Under the pieces are notes generated by a model. The model made no database searches. It had not been told where the DNA came from and saw only the letters and a program-made list of their open reading frames with translations. From contig NZ_SGIS01000005.1 in NCBI RefSeq assembly GCF_004208535.1, positions 101,196 through 165,195 on the forward strand: a stretch of 64,000 nt of DNA. Direction: 5' to 3'. A program made the translations under genes and the position numbers. Positions 10,318 through 19,081 of this stretch are shown here, in pieces (position 1 is the stretch's first letter; each line of letters starts with the position of its first letter). This DNA is from Sphingomonas populi. Its GTDB lineage: Bacteria; Pseudomonadota; Alphaproteobacteria; Sphingomonadales; Sphingomonadaceae.

Positions 10318-11271
10318 ATGCATGGCTGGATCATACTCGACAAACCGCTGGGACTGGGTTCGACGCAGGGCGTTTCGGCGGTCAAGCGCGCGCTGCGGCA
10401 GGGCGGCTACGGCAAGGCCAAGGTCGGCCACGGCGGCACGCTCGATCCGCTCGCGACCGGCGTGCTGCCGATCGCGGTGGGCGAGGCGACCAAGCTCGCC
10501 GGGCGGATGCTCGACAGCGACAAGGTCTATGATTTCACGATCCGCTTCGGCGAGCAGACCGACACGCTCGACGCCGAGGGCAAGGTAATCGCCACCAGTG
10601 ATGTGCGGCCGACCGGCGCAGCGCTGGCGGCGGTACTGCCGCGCTTCACCGGGCCGATCGAGCAGGTGCCGCCAGCCTATTCGGCGCTCAAGGTGGACGG
10701 CGAGCGCGCTTATGACCTAGCGCGTGCGGGGGAGGAGGTTGTGCTGGCGACGCGGGCGGTGACGATTCATAGCCTCACCGTCGCCCCGGCGAAGGCCGGG
10801 GCCGCTGCGTCGCTTGGCGATCCGGCTGCCCCACACGCAGCGGCCCCGGCCTGCGCCGGGGCGACGATGGAATCGGCCACCCTCACCGCGCACGTTTCCA
10901 AAGGCACCTACATCCGCAGCCTCGCGCGCGACATCGCGCTCGCGCTCGGCACCGTCGGTTACGTGACGATGCTCCGCCGCACCAAGGCAGGTCCGTTCGA
11001 TCTCTCCCAAGCGATATCGCTGGACAATCTCTACGAACACGCTAAGGCGCGCACCCTTGAACAGATACTCCTGCCGTTGAGGGCGGGGCTGGACGACATC
11101 CCGGCTCTATCCCTCACCCCCGACCAGGCAGGGGCGCTCCGACAGGGGCGTGTGCTGGCCGGGATCGCCGCTGAAGATGGCCTCCATTTCGCGCTGCTGG
11201 GTGACACACCCGTCGCGCTGGTCGAGGTCGGGTACGGAAACGTCCGGGTCGAACGCGGCTTCAACCTGTAG
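10318..11271 (+). CDS. truB: tRNA pseudouridine(55) synthase TruB, with a repeat-encoded insertion
   Basis: A 317-residue TruB that makes pseudouridine-55 in the T-arm of tRNAs. The start is the ATG at 10318 ([15 protein letters not shown]); upstream in-frame codons belong to tdk's 3' end. The catalytic Asp is D43 in [29 protein letters not shown] and [16 protein letters not shown] follow in the usual order, and there is a short C-terminal domain. Residues about 155-183 (VAPAKAG... to ...APACAGATM) have no counterpart I know in TruB; they are encoded by an 86-bp palindromic element at 10780-10865 that keeps the frame. The next gene, rpsO, starts 20 bases downstream. Confidence 0.94.
   Translation: MHGWIILDKPLGLGSTQGVSAVKRALRQGGYGKAKVGHGGTLDPLATGVLPIAVGEATKLAGRMLDSDKVYDFTIRFGEQTDTLDAEGKVIATSDVRPTGAALAAVLPRFTGPIEQVPPAYSALKVDGERAYDLARAGEEVVLATRAVTIHSLTVAPAKAGAAASLGDPAAPHAAAPACAGATMESATLTAHVSKGTYIRSLARDIALALGTVGYVTMLRRTKAGPFDLSQAISLDNLYEHAKARTLEQILLPLRAGLDDIPALSLTPDQAGALRQGRVLAGIAAEDGLHFALLGDTPVALVEVGYGNVRVERGFNL
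10780..10865. repeat. 86-bp palindromic element inserted in truB
   Basis: The left arm (10780-10810) and right arm (10835-10865) are inverted copies of 31 bases with a single mismatch. They begin GTCGCCCCGGCG and end CGCCGGGGCGAC, with a 24-base spacer. Each arm is itself a smaller palindrome (CCCCGGC...GCCGGGG). An element of the same length and the same outer 25 bases lies between araC and sufA at 28038-28123. This copy is entirely inside the truB coding frame. Confidence 0.92.
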
Positions 11272-11291
11272 AAGATGTCGAAGGAAACACT

Positions 11292-11561
11292 ATGACGATC
11301 ACCGCAGAACGCCGCCAGGAACTCATCAAGGAACACGGTCGCGCCGAAGGCGATACCGGCAGCACCGAAGTCCAGGTCGCGATCCTCACCGAGCGTATCC
11401 GCAACCTGACCGAGCATTTCAAGGGCCACGCCAAGGACAACCATTCGCGTCGCGGTCTGCTCATGATGGTCAACAAGCGCCGCTCGCTGCTCGACTATCT
11501 CCGTCACAAGGATGGTCAGCGCTACACCGATCTCATCGCGAAGCTCGGTCTTCGCAAGTAA
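11292..11561 (+). CDS. rpsO: 30S ribosomal protein S15
   Basis: An 89-residue uS15, a primary 16S rRNA-binding protein of the 30S platform. It is full length, with the family landmarks [32 protein letters not shown] and LLDYLRHKD. It lies 20 bases after truB, with AAGGAAACACT as ribosome-binding site. A strong intrinsic terminator begins 3 bases after the stop, so rpsO ends the truB transcript; pnp has its own leader, as in the classic rpsO-pnp pair. Confidence 0.97.
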   Translation: MTITAERRQELIKEHGRAEGDTGSTEVQVAILTERIRNLTEHFKGHAKDNHSRRGLLMMVNKRRSLLDYLRHKDGQRYTDLIAKLGLRK

Positions 11562-11564
11562 ACG

Positions 11565-11592
11565 AAAGGGCGTCCTTCGGGGCGCCCTTTTT
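11565..11592 (+). terminator. Intrinsic terminator after rpsO
   Basis: The stem AAAGGGCGTCC pairs with GGGCGCCCTTT around a TTCG tetraloop and runs into TTTTT. It starts 3 bases downstream of the rpsO stop. The C(UUCG)G loop and U-run make this a textbook rho-independent terminator. Confidence 0.92.
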
Positions 11593-11794
11593 CAAAAGCC
11601 TCAAGCCCCGCGCGCCGAAATGGTGTATGCGGTTCAGCAAGCCCCGGCGTGTCGCCGGGGACGAGACGGGAAACCGGCAATTCGGCCGACGTGTCCCAAT
11701 CGGGGAGCCAAGATAGGCTCCGAACCGCGCGGACCGGTCAAGTCCGCAGACAGGCCCCGGCGCGCATAGGGCGCCCCGGAGTGAAGGAAATCTC

Positions 11795-14143
11795 ATGTTC
11801 GATACCAAGACCACCAGCATCCAGTGGGGCGGCAAGACCCTCACGCTGGAAACGGGCCGCGTTGCCCGCCAGGCTGACGGCGCGATCCTCGCGACGCTCG
11901 GCGAAACCGTCGTTCTCTGCGCCGTCACGGCGGCGCGCTCGGTGAAGGAAGGGCAGGACTTCTTCCCGCTCACCGTCCACTATCAGGAAAAGTACAGCGC
12001 GGCCGGCCGTATCCCCGGCGGCTTCTTCAAGCGCGAGCGCGGCGCGACCGAGAAGGAGACTTTGGTCTCGCGTCTCATCGATCGCCCGATCCGTCCGCTG
12101 TTCCCGGAAGGGTTCTACAACGAGATCAACGTGATCTGCCAGGTTCTCAGCTATGATGGCGAGAACGAGCCGGACATTCTCGCGATGGTCGCCGCCTCCG
12201 CTGCGCTGACGATCTCGGGCGTGCCGTTCATGGGCCCGATCGGCGCCGCACGCGTCGGCTATGTCGATGGCGAATATATCCTCAACCCGACCAACGAGCA
12301 GATCAAGGCCGGCGATCTCGAACTCGTCGTCGCCGCCACCGGCGATGCCGTGATGATGGTCGAATCCGAAGCCAAGGAGCTTTCGGAAGAGGTCATGCTC
12401 GGCGCGGTGCAGTTCGCGCACAAGGCCTGCCGCGAGGCGGTCAACGCGATCATCGATCTGGCCGAGCAGGCTGCCAAGGACCCGTGGGAAATGGCCCCGC
12501 AGGCCGATCTGTCGGCCGCCAAGGACAAGCTGAAGAAGCTGATCGGCAAGGACATTGCCGCCGCCTATAAGGTGACCGACAAGTCCAAGCGTTCGGGTCT
12601 GCTCAACGAGGCGCGCGCCAAGGGCAAGGCTGCCTTCGCCGATGCCGCCCCGCAGGACCAGATGGCTGCCGGCAAGCTGATGAAGAAGCTGGAAGCGGAA
12701 ATCGTTCGCGGCGCCATCCTCAAGGACGGCACCCGCATCGACGGCCGCAACACCAAGCAGATCCGTCCGATCGAGGCGATGGTCCACTTCCTGCCGCGCG
12801 CGCACGGCTCGGCGCTGTTCACGCGTGGCGAGACGCAGGCGATCTGCACCACCACGCTCGGCACCAAGGATGCGGAGCAGATGATCGATGGGCTGACCGG
12901 CCTTTCGTACGAAAACTTCATGCTCCACTACAACTTCCCGCCCTATTCGGTCGGTGAAGTCGGTCGCTTCGGTGCGCCGGGCCGTCGTGAAGTCGGCCAC
13001 GGCAAGCTCGCCTGGCGCGCGCTGCATCCGGTGCTGCCGTCGAAGGACGAGTTCCCGTACACGATCCGCGTCCTGTCGGACATCACCGAGTCGAACGGCT
13101 CGTCGTCGATGGCGACGGTCTGCGGCGGTTCGCTGTCGATGATGGACGCCGGTGTGCCGCTCAAGCGCCCCGTCTCGGGCATCGCGATGGGCCTGATCCT
13201 TGAAGGCAAGAACTATGCGGTTCTCTCCGACATCCTCGGCGACGAGGATCACCTCGGCGACATGGACTTCAAGGTCGCTGGCACCGAGGCCGGCATCACC
13301 ACGATGCAGATGGACATCAAGATCGCCGGCATCACCGACGAGATCATGAAGGCCGCGCTCGATCAGGCGAAGGAAGGCCGCGCGCATATCCTCGCCGAGA
13401 TGAGCAAGGCTTTGTCCTCGACCCGCACCGAACTGTCGGCGCACGCACCGCGCATCGAGAGCTTCTCGATCGACAAGTCGAAGATCCGTGAAGTGATCGG
13501 CACCGGCGGCAAGGTGATCCGTGAGATCGTCGCCACCACCGGCGCGAAGGTCGACATCGATGACGAGGGCGTCATCAAGGTGTCGTCGTCCGATCCGGCG
13601 CAGATCGAAGCCGCGATCAAGTGGATCAAGGGCCTCGTCGAGGAAGCCGAAGTCGGCAAGGTCTATGACGGCAAGGTCGTCAACCTGGTCGATTTCGGGG
13701 CGTTCGTGAACTTCATGGGCGGCAAGGACGGTCTCGTCCACGTCTCGGAGATCAAGAACGAGCGCGTCGAGAAGGTCTCGGACGTCCTCAAGGAGGGCCA
13801 GGAGGTCAAGGTCAAGGTTCTCGAGATCGATCCGCGCGGCAAGGTTCGCCTGTCGATGCGCGTCGTCGATCAGGAAACCGGCGCCGAGCTGGAAGACTCG
13901 CGCCCCGCACGCGAGCCGCGTGAAGGCGGCGACCGTGGTCCGCGCGGCCCGCGCCGTGACGGCGACGGCGGTCGTGGCGCCCCGCGTGGCGACGGTGGCC
14001 GTGAGGGCGGACGTGGCGGCGAAGGTCGCGGCGGCGATCGTGGTCCGCGCCGCGAAGGCCGTGCGCCCAAGCGTGAAGGCGGCACCGAGGACGGCCCGGC
14101 GCCCGAGTTCGCACCCGCGTTCCTGACCGGCGACCGCGACTGA
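11795..14143 (+). CDS. pnp: Polyribonucleotide nucleotidyltransferase (PNPase)
   Basis: A 782-residue PNPase, the trimeric phosphorolytic 3'-5' exoribonuclease of mRNA decay. Two RNase PH cores flank a helical domain. The KH domain carries [15 protein letters not shown] near 563 and the S1 domain begins near 621 ([15 protein letters not shown]). The last 75 residues or so form an Arg/Gly/Asp-rich tail ([19 protein letters not shown] units), longer than in enteric PNPase. The 200-base leader after the rpsO terminator includes a CCCCGGCG TGTC GCCGGGG hairpin; PNPase leaders are often autoregulated, which I infer but cannot show. AAGGAAATCTC precedes the ATG. Confidence 0.97.
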   Translation: MFDTKTTSIQWGGKTLTLETGRVARQADGAILATLGETVVLCAVTAARSVKEGQDFFPLTVHYQEKYSAAGRIPGGFFKRERGATEKETLVSRLIDRPIRPLFPEGFYNEINVICQVLSYDGENEPDILAMVAASAALTISGVPFMGPIGAARVGYVDGEYILNPTNEQIKAGDLELVVAATGDAVMMVESEAKELSEEVMLGAVQFAHKACREAVNAIIDLAEQAAKDPWEMAPQADLSAAKDKLKKLIGKDIAAAYKVTDKSKRSGLLNEARAKGKAAFADAAPQDQMAAGKLMKKLEAEIVRGAILKDGTRIDGRNTKQIRPIEAMVHFLPRAHGSALFTRGETQAICTTTLGTKDAEQMIDGLTGLSYENFMLHYNFPPYSVGEVGRFGAPGRREVGHGKLAWRALHPVLPSKDEFPYTIRVLSDITESNGSSSMATVCGGSLSMMDAGVPLKRPVSGIAMGLILEGKNYAVLSDILGDEDHLGDMDFKVAGTEAGITTMQMDIKIAGITDEIMKAALDQAKEGRAHILAEMSKALSSTRTELSAHAPRIESFSIDKSKIREVIGTGGKVIREIVATTGAKVDIDDEGVIKVSSSDPAQIEAAIKWIKGLVEEAEVGKVYDGKVVNLVDFGAFVNFMGGKDGLVHVSEIKNERVEKVSDVLKEGQEVKVKVLEIDPRGKVRLSMRVVDQETGAELEDSRPAREPREGGDRGPRGPRRDGDGGRGAPRGDGGREGGRGGEGRGGDRGPRREGRAPKREGGTEDGPAPEFAPAFLTGDRD

Positions 14144-14165
14144 TCCTTCGCAGCTTGCGATACCG

Positions 14166-14199
14166 AAAAAGGCCCGGGGGAAACCCCGGGCCTTTTTTT
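14166..14199. terminator. Bidirectional intrinsic terminator between pnp and a response regulator
   Basis: The stem AAAAAGGCCCGGGG pairs with CCCCGGGCCTTTTT around a short GAAA-type loop. There is a T-run on the right and an A-run on the left, so it can stop pnp on the plus strand and the convergent response-regulator gene on the minus strand. Confidence 0.9.
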
Positions 14200-14224
14200 G
14201 TGCGGCTGCGAAGCGGCAAGCGAA

Positions 14225-14578
14225 TCAGGTGACTGGCGCCACCTCAAGGAACGCCGCGCGAACCATCTCGTTGGCGACGGGCTTGGCGAGGACGCGCGCG
14301 GGCGGATCGCACGGCGCGCACTGCTCGGGCGAGCCGGTGATGTAGATCACCGGCACCGGCCCGATTTCCTCGACGATCACCGCCACCGCCTGCGGCCCTG
14401 TGCCCTCACGCAACATCACGTCGGACGTGATGACATCAGGCCGCCTGGCGCGCGCTTCGGACACGGCTTCGTGCTCGGTTTCGGCGAAAGCGAAGCTGGT
14501 GGCGCCGGCCGCCGCGAGCATGTCCTGCAGGTCGAACGCCAGCAACGGCTCGTCCTCAATGATCAGTACATGACACAT
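14225..14578 (-). CDS. Single-domain response regulator
   Basis: A 117-residue CheY-like receiver with no output domain. Acidic pocket residues are E8 and D9, the predicted phosphoacceptor is D53 in VITSDVML, the switch Thr lies in YITGSP and the conserved Lys in LAKPV. The start ending at 14578 is chosen because it opens MCHVLIIEDE and has GGAGA upstream; longer in-frame extensions read as non-coding. Single-domain regulators in this group act by protein contact or phosphotransfer, for example in the general stress response. No histidine kinase lies nearby, so the partner is unknown. Confidence 0.88.
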   Translation of the reverse strand: MCHVLIIEDEPLLAFDLQDMLAAAGATSFAFAETEHEAVSEARARRPDVITSDVMLREGTGPQAVAVIVEEIGPVPVIYITGSPEQCAPCDPPARVLAKPVANEMVRAAFLEVAPVT

Positions 14579-14845
14579 TATTGCGTCTCCTTTGCCGATC
14601 CATAACGCAGGTAAAGTTGAAACGGACGCACAGCCGTGGCGATTTCGCGAGTCGGATTGACTTTCCGCACCGCAGCGTACATATCTGCCGCACCGATGCG
14701 TCTTGCAGCGTGATCGAAACCGCAAGGTTCGGGCTCCGCTTCGGTATTATCGCTAGGCTTCCCTTTTCACGCGGGGCGTCATTTTCCCCCGCCACCCTTG
14801 CGCGTCCTCGCGCCGGGGCAGGCATGATATGTGGACTCTACCTTC

Positions 14846-16258
14846 ATGACTTTCGCCAAACTCGGCCTTGCCGAACCGCTCGTCCGCGCGCTCGAAGCAA
14901 AGGGCTATTCGACCCCAACGCCGATCCAGCAGCAGTCGATCCCGATGCTGCTCGAAGGCCGCGATCTGCTCGGCATCGCGCAGACCGGCACCGGCAAGAC
15001 CGCCGCTTTCGTGCTGCCGTCGATCCAGAACCTGATCGCCAACGACAAGCGCATCCTGCCGACGCATTGCCGCATGCTCGTGCTCGCGCCGACGCGTGAG
15101 CTCGCCAGCCAGATCGCCGACAGCGCGCGCGATTACGGCAAATTCTCCAAGATGAGCGTCGCCACCGTGTTCGGCGGCGTCAGCATCAACAAGAACCGCC
15201 AGGACATGAGCCGCGGCGTCGACATCCTCGTCGCCACGCCGGGCCGTCTGCTCGACCTGATCGAGCAGCGCTTCGTCAGCCTCGCCACGCTGGAAATCCT
15301 CGTCCTCGACGAAGCCGACCAAATGCTCGACCTCGGCTTTATCCACGCGCTCAAGAAGATCGTGCGGATGCTGCCCAAGCAGCGCCAGACCCTGTTCTTC
15401 TCGGCGACGATGCCGGCCGCGATCCGCGATCTCGCCGATCAATTCCTGACCGATCCCGCCACCGTCAAGGTCGCGCCGGTCGCCTCGACCGCCGAGCGCG
15501 TCGATCAGTTCATCACGTTGGTGAACCAGTCGGAGAAGCAGGCGCTTCTCACGATCCACCTGCGCAACCCCGAGATCGAGCGTTGCCTCGTCTTCACGCG
15601 CACCAAGCACGGCGCCGACCGCGTCGTGAAGCTGCTTGCCGCCAACGGCATCGCCTCCAACGCGATCCACGGCAACAAGAGCCAGCCGCAGCGCGAGCGT
15701 GCGCTCGGCGAATTCAAGGCGGGCAAGGTCAAGGTGCTGATCGCAACCGACATCGCCGCACGCGGCATCGACGTGTCGGGCGTCAGCCACGTCTTCAACT
15801 TCGAACTGCCCAACGTGCCCGAGCAGTACGTCCACCGCATCGGCCGCACCGCGCGCGCCGGCGCATCGGGCGTGGCGATCAGCTTCTGCGCGGATGACGA
15901 GAAGCCGTTCCTGCGCGACATCGAGCGGCTGACCAAGATCAAGCTGACCCCGCTGCCGCTGCCGGCCGATTTCACCGCCGAGCAGGCCCGCATCAAGGCG
16001 GCGCGTCCGGCTGGTTCGGACACGCCCGAGCGGCGCGTCGATGATTCGGGCCGTCACCGTCAGGGTCCGCGCGCCACGCATTCGGCACGCCCGACCGGCG
16101 AACGGCCGGCGGGTGGCGCGGGTCGCCCGGCCGGCGGTGCTGGTCGTCCCGGTGGCCAGGGTCGTCCCGGTGGCGGCGGTGGCCGTCCCGGCGGCCCCGG
16201 TGGTCCGCGTCGGCAGTCGTCGGGCGGCGGTGGCCGGCGCTCGCCTGCAGCGGGCTGA
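14846..16258 (+). CDS. DEAD-box ATP-dependent RNA helicase, RhlE type
   Basis: A 470-residue DEAD-box helicase. Motifs in order are: Q motif TPTPIQQQSIP (24-33), Walker A AQTGTGKT (45-52), PTRELA, VLDEADQMLD, SAT, ARGIDV and HRIGRTARAG. The last 70 residues or so are a Gly/Arg/Pro-rich tail (GRPGGQGRPGGGGGR-like), a typical RNA-binding extension. The ATG at 14846 gives the usual MTFAKLGL start; a GTG at 14831 in frame is possible. Neither has a strong ribosome-binding site. Being next to pnp, it may work with PNPase in RNA turnover or ribosome assembly, but this is inference. Confidence 0.93.
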   Translation: MTFAKLGLAEPLVRALEAKGYSTPTPIQQQSIPMLLEGRDLLGIAQTGTGKTAAFVLPSIQNLIANDKRILPTHCRMLVLAPTRELASQIADSARDYGKFSKMSVATVFGGVSINKNRQDMSRGVDILVATPGRLLDLIEQRFVSLATLEILVLDEADQMLDLGFIHALKKIVRMLPKQRQTLFFSATMPAAIRDLADQFLTDPATVKVAPVASTAERVDQFITLVNQSEKQALLTIHLRNPEIERCLVFTRTKHGADRVVKLLAANGIASNAIHGNKSQPQRERALGEFKAGKVKVLIATDIAARGIDVSGVSHVFNFELPNVPEQYVHRIGRTARAGASGVAISFCADDEKPFLRDIERLTKIKLTPLPLPADFTAEQARIKAARPAGSDTPERRVDDSGRHRQGPRATHSARPTGERPAGGAGRPAGGAGRPGGQGRPGGGGGRPGGPGGPRRQSSGGGGRRSPAAG

Positions 16259-16316
16259 TCGACACTCGGGAGCCGCGCCAGCTTGCGCGGCTCCGACGAT
16301 CCGGTAGGACGGCGAC

Positions 16317-16748
16317 ATGACGCCTGACCTCACCGCGTTCGATTCCGCTGCGTTCATGGCCGCGTCGCGGTCGGGGCACAGCAGCTTCCTCGGCTTCGAA
16401 TATCGGGCGCATGGCGCCGACTGGGCCGAACTGGCGCTGCCGTACCGCGCCGATCTGATCGGCGAGCCCGAGCGCGGCGTGCTCGCCTCCGGTCCGATCC
16501 TTGCCTTGATGGACACCGCGAGCGCGCTCGCCGTCCAGTTGAAGCTCGGCACGAGTCGCCCGCAAGCGACGCTCGACCTGCGCATCGATTACGTGCGCCC
16601 GGCCTCTCCGGGAAAGACCGTGATCGGTCGCGGCGAATGCTATTGCATCACGCGCGCGATCGCGTTCGTGCGAGGCACCGCGCATGACGGCGACCCCGAC
16701 GATCCGCTCGCCAATGTCGCGGGCACCTTCATGTTCACCGATCTGTGA
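16317..16748 (+). CDS. PaaI-like hot-dog thioesterase, first of a coupled pair (HGG motif lost)
   Basis: A 143-residue hot-dog-fold protein of the PaaI/YigI thioesterase group, which hydrolyses acyl-CoA or aryl-CoA thioesters. The helix motif HGGxxxxxxD reads ASGPILALMD here: the catalytic-type Asp remains but His and the first Gly are replaced. LRIDYVRPASPG in the second half is typical of the family. Its stop overlaps the start of a second hot-dog gene (TGATG). The two proteins keep complementary parts of the motif, which suggests a heteromer. The substrate is unknown. Confidence 0.82.
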   Translation: MTPDLTAFDSAAFMAASRSGHSSFLGFEYRAHGADWAELALPYRADLIGEPERGVLASGPILALMDTASALAVQLKLGTSRPQATLDLRIDYVRPASPGKTVIGRGECYCITRAIAFVRGTAHDGDPDDPLANVAGTFMFTDL

Positions 16749-17125
16749 TGGACGACATCCCCTATGCACGCTTCCTCGGCGTTGCGGCGGTCGAAGGCGA
16801 TCCGACGCTGCTGACCCTGCCGTTTGCGGACATCGTGCTGGGCCGCCCCGGCTTTCTCCACGGCGGCGCGATCGGCGGCTTTCTTGAAGTCGCCGCGCTC
16901 GTGGCGCTGCGCCACGCGCTCGGCATCGAGAGCGACGCGCGGGTCAAGCCGATCAACCTGACGGTCGATTTCATGCGCGGCGGCCGCGACAAGCCGACGT
17001 TCGGGCGTGGCATCGTCACGCGGCTCGGTACGCGCGTCGCCAACGTCAACGCGACCGCGTGGCAGGACGATCCCGCCCGGCCGATCGCGGCGGCGCGGAT
17101 GAACTATCTGATCGTGCGCGCATGA
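16748..17125 (+). CDS. PaaI-like hot-dog thioesterase, second of a coupled pair
   Basis: A 125-residue hot-dog protein. The active-site helix reads HGGAIGGFLE, with His-Gly-Gly intact and Glu at the position where PaaI has Asp; Glu is the acidic residue in the Arthrobacter-type 4-hydroxybenzoyl-CoA thioesterases. NLTVDFMRGGRDKPTFG matches the second conserved strand. Start is the ATG at 16748, sharing one base with the upstream stop. Its own stop overlaps the next gene (ATGA). The three genes therefore form one tight translational unit. Confidence 0.84.
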   Translation: MDDIPYARFLGVAAVEGDPTLLTLPFADIVLGRPGFLHGGAIGGFLEVAALVALRHALGIESDARVKPINLTVDFMRGGRDKPTFGRGIVTRLGTRVANVNATAWQDDPARPIAAARMNYLIVRA

Positions 17126-17568
17126 ACCCGATCGAGGCCCTGCTCGGGACGGCGCAGGCGGCGCGGCAGGCGGGCGATCTCGCCGCCGCGATCGACCATC
17201 AGACCGTCGCGGTCGAGATGCTGCGCGGCGGCAGCAATCCGCTCGCGCTCGCCCAGGCGCTGCGCCACCGTGCCGATATGCTGATCGAGAGTGACCGCGC
17301 CGGCGATGCCGAGCAGGATTGCGCACAGGCCTTGTGGTTCTACGCGCAAGTGCCCGGTGCGCCGCCGCTCGACATCGCCAACGCGGTACGCTGCGCCGCG
17401 ACTCAGGCCGAAGCGGTGGGCGATGTGACGGGCGCGATCATCCTGTGGCGCGAGGCGCGCACGCGTTACGCGGCGTTGACCGATCTGTTCGAAGCAATGA
17501 CCGGCAGCGCCGCCAATCCCGGCGTCGCCGAGGCGACCGCGCGGATCGAGGCGCTGGGCGGGGAGTAA
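17122..17568 (+). CDS. Small all-helical, TPR-like hypothetical protein
   Basis: A 148-residue, Ala-rich, predicted all-helical cytoplasmic protein. Helices such as QAARQAGDLAAAIDHQTVAV, LAQALRHRADMLIESDRAGD and AILWREARTRYAALTDLFE are spaced like tetratricopeptide repeats, roughly two to three TPR-like units. The ATG overlaps the upstream thioesterase stop (ATGA), so it is co-translated with the hot-dog pair and may act as a partner or scaffold; that is only inference from context. No catalytic motif is visible. Confidence 0.72.
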   Translation: MNPIEALLGTAQAARQAGDLAAAIDHQTVAVEMLRGGSNPLALAQALRHRADMLIESDRAGDAEQDCAQALWFYAQVPGAPPLDIANAVRCAATQAEAVGDVTGAIILWREARTRYAALTDLFEAMTGSAANPGVAEATARIEALGGE

Positions 17569-17600
17569 TTCCGCACCCGCGCGCTCACATCACCAATGGT

Positions 17601-17849
17601 TTAACGCCCGCAATTCTCGCCATGCTCGCGGCGGCATTCCGCCGCCGCCTTGCGCCGCTCGCGGCCTTCCCGGGCTTCCTGCTTGCGCATCTTGCGGCCG
17701 TAATTGCGGTCGGACTCGGACTGGCTGGTCGTCGTCCAGTCAACCGCCTTCGAGGTGACGCGCACCGGCGCGGTGACGACATGCGCAACGGTGCTGACAC
17801 AGCCGCCCGCGAGCAGGGGGAGGGCGGCCAGTATCAACAGCTTACGCAT
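17601..17849 (-). CDS. Small outer-membrane-type lipoprotein
   Basis: An 82-residue predicted lipoprotein. MRKLLILAALPLLAGGC is a clear signal peptide with lipobox LAGGC. The mature part is short, basic and highly charged, with a Lys/Arg/Glu-rich helix (NYGRKMRKQEAREGRERRK) and two further cysteines near the C-terminus. It starts 9 bases downstream of the glycerophosphodiesterase stop on the same strand, so the two form an operon. The function is unknown. Confidence 0.75.
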   Translation of the reverse strand: MRKLLILAALPLLAGGCVSTVAHVVTAPVRVTSKAVDWTTTSQSESDRNYGRKMRKQEAREGRERRKAAAECRREHGENCGR

Positions 17850-17858
17850 GAAACACTC

Positions 17859-18974
17859 TCACTTTTGGGCGGCGTTCCGTGCCGCCGCCCCGATATCGGG
17901 GAAGTCGGTGAAGAAGCCGTCGATGCCAAGCCGCAGATAGAGCTGAATTTCGTCAGAAAGACGGCCATGTGTTGCCGGCGTCGTGCCGGTCTTGAAGCTC
18001 GGGATCAAAAAGACGTTCTCCGCGCGGAACGTCCAGGGGTGCAGCCGCAGCCCGGCGGCATGCGCGTCGCGCACCAGCGTCGAGGGTGGGGCGTCCCCGT
18101 TCTGGATCATGTCCAGCCCCGGCCCGATGCCATATGCGTAGCGCGCGATCGCCTTGAGGCCGTCAGGGGTGGTCATCGCGGCATAGCTCGGCGCGGCATT
18201 GTCGGCGGGCGCGCCGGCCGATCCCATCAACTGGATCAGGCGGATGCCGGTCAGCGTGTGGATATGCTTGAGGTTGTTGACCTCGAACGACTGGATGAAC
18301 ACCGGGTCGGTCGGCTTGCTCCAGCCCGCCGTCTTCAACTGCGCGACCAGTTGGTCGTCCATCGGCAGGCCGATCGACGCGAAATAGCTCGGGTGCTTGG
18401 TCTCGGGATAGATGCCGATCGTGCGGTGCAGTTCCTTGGTCCGGCGCTTGGCGAGCGCGATCACCTCGTCGAGCGTCGGGATAGTGAATTGGCCATCAAA
18501 TTTGGCGTTATCGGGCCGCAGCGACGGCAGCCGCTCCTTGGCGCGCAGCGTCTTCAACTCGGCGAGCGTGAAATCCTCGGTAAACCAGCCGGTGTGCGTC
18601 TCGCCGTCGATCACCTTGGTGGTCTTGCGCGTGGCGAACTCGGGATGGGTGGCGACATCGCTGGTGCCGGTGATGTCGTTCTCATGCCGTGCGACGAAGA
18701 CCTTGTCCTTGGTCAGCACCAGATCGGGTTCGATGAAATCGGCACCCTGTTCGATCGCGAGCTCATAGGAGGCGAGCGTATGTTCGGGGCGATAGCCGCT
18801 CGCGCCGCGATGCCCGATCAGGACGATCGGCGCCTTGGGATCGAGCCGGGGCACGGAAGCATCCTGCGCGATGGCGGCGGCGGGCGCGAGCAGTAGCGTG
18901 GCCGCGACGAGCCGGGTGATCGCGGCTCGCGAAAAGCGCTGCTTTGCCGTATCAGCAGCGGAAACCATCATCAT
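17859..18974 (-). CDS. glpQ: Glycerophosphodiester phosphodiesterase, exported
   Basis: A 371-residue GlpQ-type enzyme of the GDPD family, which hydrolyses deacylated phospholipids to glycerol 3-phosphate and an alcohol in the periplasm. A signal peptide (ITRLVAATLLLAPAAAIAQ) is followed by the catalytic signature LIGHRGASGYRPEHTLASY and GADFIEPDLVLTKD with the metal-binding Glu/Asp. FTLAELKTLRA and FFTDFPDIG mark the barrel end. A GTG and three consecutive ATGs are possible starts; I use the first ATG. A lipoprotein gene follows in the same direction. Confidence 0.9.
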   Translation of the reverse strand: MMMVSAADTAKQRFSRAAITRLVAATLLLAPAAAIAQDASVPRLDPKAPIVLIGHRGASGYRPEHTLASYELAIEQGADFIEPDLVLTKDKVFVARHENDITGTSDVATHPEFATRKTTKVIDGETHTGWFTEDFTLAELKTLRAKERLPSLRPDNAKFDGQFTIPTLDEVIALAKRRTKELHRTIGIYPETKHPSYFASIGLPMDDQLVAQLKTAGWSKPTDPVFIQSFEVNNLKHIHTLTGIRLIQLMGSAGAPADNAAPSYAAMTTPDGLKAIARYAYGIGPGLDMIQNGDAPPSTLVRDAHAAGLRLHPWTFRAENVFLIPSFKTGTTPATHGRLSDEIQLYLRLGIDGFFTDFPDIGAAARNAAQK

Positions 18975-19081
18975 CACAGGCGTTGTCCCAAGTTCGAAGC
19001 GTCACACGCCCGCGCTGATGCAACAGGATCATGACACCTTGACGATAGACTCGTTCGCGACGCCAAACCAAGCGTGCCCGC

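Noticed and set aside
11738..13741. A 667-residue minus-strand frame opposite pnp
   Set aside because: It is an antisense shadow of pnp with no recognisable motif and no ribosome-binding site of its own.
14753..16585. A 610-residue minus-strand frame opposite the DEAD-box helicase
   Set aside because: Composition is that of a shadow frame (Arg/Asp/Gly repeats); the helicase motifs on the plus strand are unambiguous.
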